Source: Hyphomicrobiales bacterium (GTDB lineage Bacteria > Pseudomonadota > Alphaproteobacteria > Rhizobiales > Rhizobiaceae). Taken from it: 64,000 nt of DNA. The stretch covers positions 186,001 to 250,000 of the forward strand of contig UCFC01000024.1 in assembly GCA_900471515.1 (NCBI GenBank). The letters are read 5' to 3'. The translations under genes and the position numbers were made by a program. The notes beneath the pieces are model-generated. The model ran no database searches and had not been told where the DNA came from. It saw nothing but the letters and a program-made list of their open reading frames with translations. Shown in pieces: positions 62,883-64,000 of this stretch; position 1 is the first letter of the stretch, and each line of letters begins with the position of its first letter.

Positions 62883-63638
62883 TCAGGTCTTCAAAGGTGT
62901 GGCGAAGGAGGCTGACGGGCGCCCCTCCGCAACACGCGCCGCCTCCAGCGCTGCGATCTTTTCATCGATCTCGCACCTGTCAATCATCCCGTTCGGATTG
63001 GCCTTCGTCGCCATGGTTTCGGCCACGTGCATGTAACGCTCCTGTGCCACCGCATAGAGCCGGCGCAGTTCGGCGAGCGGATCGGGGTGGTCGTCGGCAC
63101 GGATGCTGAGCCAGGGATAGTCCTGATCGCGATGGACGAGGAGGGCTGCGGATTGTCTGCCACGTTTGTCGCCGCCGGCATCCTCGCCGGCCTGCATGGC
63201 TTCGAGCAGGCGCTCGATGAAGGGCTTGTCCATCGCCTTCTTGTAGGTGGCAAGCGTTTCGGCAACGACATCGGGGCCGGCCAGCATATTGCCGGCGACC
63301 GAGACATTGTCATCAAGCAGGTGACCGGCCCAGTCTATGCATCTTGCGCCGGTAAAGGCTGCGTTGCGGCCCTTGCCGTCAATCAGGTGCAGCTGGCGCT
63401 GGTCGCGGCCGGCATCGCGAGCGGTCAGTTCGGTAATGATATCGCCCGGCGCCTTGCCGGCGGCCAATAGAGCCAGTCCGTCGGTGCCGTAGAGCGGGCT
63501 GACGAAGGCCTGGGTCGCGACCGCGCCGATGCCGCCGCGAATATGCGGCACCAGGCCGCCAACCGCAAAGAAGCGGGTGGCGACGGCAATGCCGAGGTAG
63601 CCGGTGTCGGGATCGCGGGCAACGATGGACCAGGTCAT
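62883..63638 (-). CDS. DUF1028 family protein
   Basis: A 251-residue protein with an N-terminal Ntn-hydrolase-like DUF1028 domain: TWSIVARDPDTGYLGIAVATRFFAVGG, GAVATQAFVSPLYGTDGL and GAGEDAGGDKRGRQSAALLV type signature near residue 165. The ATG at 63638 has GGAGG 6 nt upstream and follows the gamma-glutamyltransferase stop by 2 nt. A second short helical region with DHPDPLAELRRLYAVAQERY follows. DUF1028 proteins often accompany peptide transporters and peptidases; an amidohydrolase or peptidase role is suspected but not shown. Confidence 0.9.
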   Translation of the reverse strand: MTWSIVARDPDTGYLGIAVATRFFAVGGLVPHIRGGIGAVATQAFVSPLYGTDGLALLAAGKAPGDIITELTARDAGRDQRQLHLIDGKGRNAAFTGARCIDWAGHLLDDNVSVAGNMLAGPDVVAETLATYKKAMDKPFIERLLEAMQAGEDAGGDKRGRQSAALLVHRDQDYPWLSIRADDHPDPLAELRRLYAVAQERYMHVAETMATKANPNGMIDRCEIDEKIAALEAARVAEGRPSASFATPLKT

Positions 63639-63640
63639 GC

Positions 63641-64000
63641 CTACCTCCCGACCGCATAGGCCTGCATCAGGCGCGGCGTTGCCGCGGCACGTAACAGGCC
63701 GTCGGCATCGCGGCGCGCTGCGGTCAGGCGGCCAATGGTCCAGGGTTCGGAGACGGTCAGCCTGTGGCCGCGGGCGCGCAAGTCGTCGAGCACGGCGGCG
63801 CTGAAATTGCCTTCCGCCATCAGGCCGCCCGGCTCGCGCGTGCGGGGGTAGAAGGAGCCGGGGAAATGCGAGGTGTGGAAGAGCGGCTGGTCGATGGCCG
63901 CCTGCAGGTTCATCCCGTGGTGCACGTAACGCAGGAAGAAGGAAAGCTGCCACTGTTCCTGCTGGTCGCCGCCCGGAGTGCCGAAGGCGAGCGTGGGGCG
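63641..64000 (-). CDS. Gamma-glutamyltransferase, C-terminal part (cut by window end)
   Basis: The frame is open to the window edge and gives 119 residues: the C-terminal end of the small subunit of a gamma-glutamyltranspeptidase family protein. It shows LAFGTPGGDQQEQWQLSFFL, VHHGMNLQAAIDQPLFHTSHFP and LDDLRARGHRLTVSEPWTIG. The catalytic Thr lies upstream outside the window. The stop is 2 nt before the DUF1028 start, so these genes and the ABC ATPase form one operon for use of gamma-glutamyl compounds. Confidence 0.88.
   Translation of the reverse strand, partial: RPTLAFGTPGGDQQEQWQLSFFLRYVHHGMNLQAAIDQPLFHTSHFPGSFYPRTREPGGLMAEGNFSAAVLDDLRARGHRLTVSEPWTIGRLTAARRDADGLLRAAATPRLMQAYAVGR

Overview
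The window reads as chromosomal DNA of an alphaproteobacterium of the Rhizobiaceae (Rhizobium/Agrobacterium type). This rests on high GC, CarD and RpoH2 homologues, a SAM-II riboswitch in front of metA, an SMc-type DUF3309 miniprotein, a UPF0309 protein, a palindromic intergenic element of rhizobial type, and an amino acid:carrier protein ligase locus of the kind known from Bradyrhizobium and Agrobacterium. I see no phage, IS element, tRNA, rRNA or CRISPR array. Gene order is dense and mostly housekeeping, with short operons separated by clear intrinsic terminators.

Layout. 1-6.9 kb: 3' end of ispG, a TetR/cupin/DoxX unit with a palindromic operator, ispA, mtgA, a DUF1868 2H-type protein, a GST and rpmF. 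6.9-9.7 kb: polyhydroxybutyrate genes phaR, phaA and phaB. 9.7-10.6 kb: four very small minus-strand genes (41-aa exported peptide, 48-aa membrane peptide, glycine-zipper lipoprotein, DUF3309). 10.6-11.5 kb: a gene-free stretch with three copies of a paired GATTCGT repeat. 11.5-17.8 kb: an RNA/transcription block (SUV3-like helicase, S4 protein, fdxA, carD, rpoH2); the rpoH2 leader holds a possible 23-codon leader ORF and two strong hairpins. 17.8-26.6 kb: M48 lipoprotein protease, DHA2 efflux pump with divergent MarR, outer membrane barrel, thiN, ABC-F ATPase, VOC protein, exported DUF5666-like protein.

26.6-37.6 kb: a BacA/YddA-type ABC protein with a degenerate nucleotide site, metA under SAM-II riboswitch plus terminator, galM, an amino-sugar operon (GntR, SIS deaminase, nagA, UPF0309), and the EF-P system (efp divergent from epmA-epmB). 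37.6-49.6 kb: the most unusual region, a plus-strand run of carrier protein, acyl-CoA dehydrogenase-like protein, amino acid:carrier protein ligase, DUF1839 protein, GH2 glycosidase, glycosyltransferase and a polysaccharide flippase fused to two alpha/beta-hydrolase domains, followed by a convergent glycosyltransferase. I infer a pathway that attaches an amino-acid-derived group to a glycan and exports it; no such product is established.

49.7-55.4 kb: an Lrp-type ligand-binding miniprotein and a lysine/pipecolate catabolic cluster (LysR, hglS, FAD oxidase, amaB). 55.4-59.3 kb: an FbpABC-type ferric iron transporter preceded by a RirA-like box. 59.3-64 kb: a palindromic repeat, a glucoamylase-family protein, and an operon of gamma-glutamyltransferase (cut by the window end), DUF1028 protein and a double ABC ATPase for peptides or glutathione.
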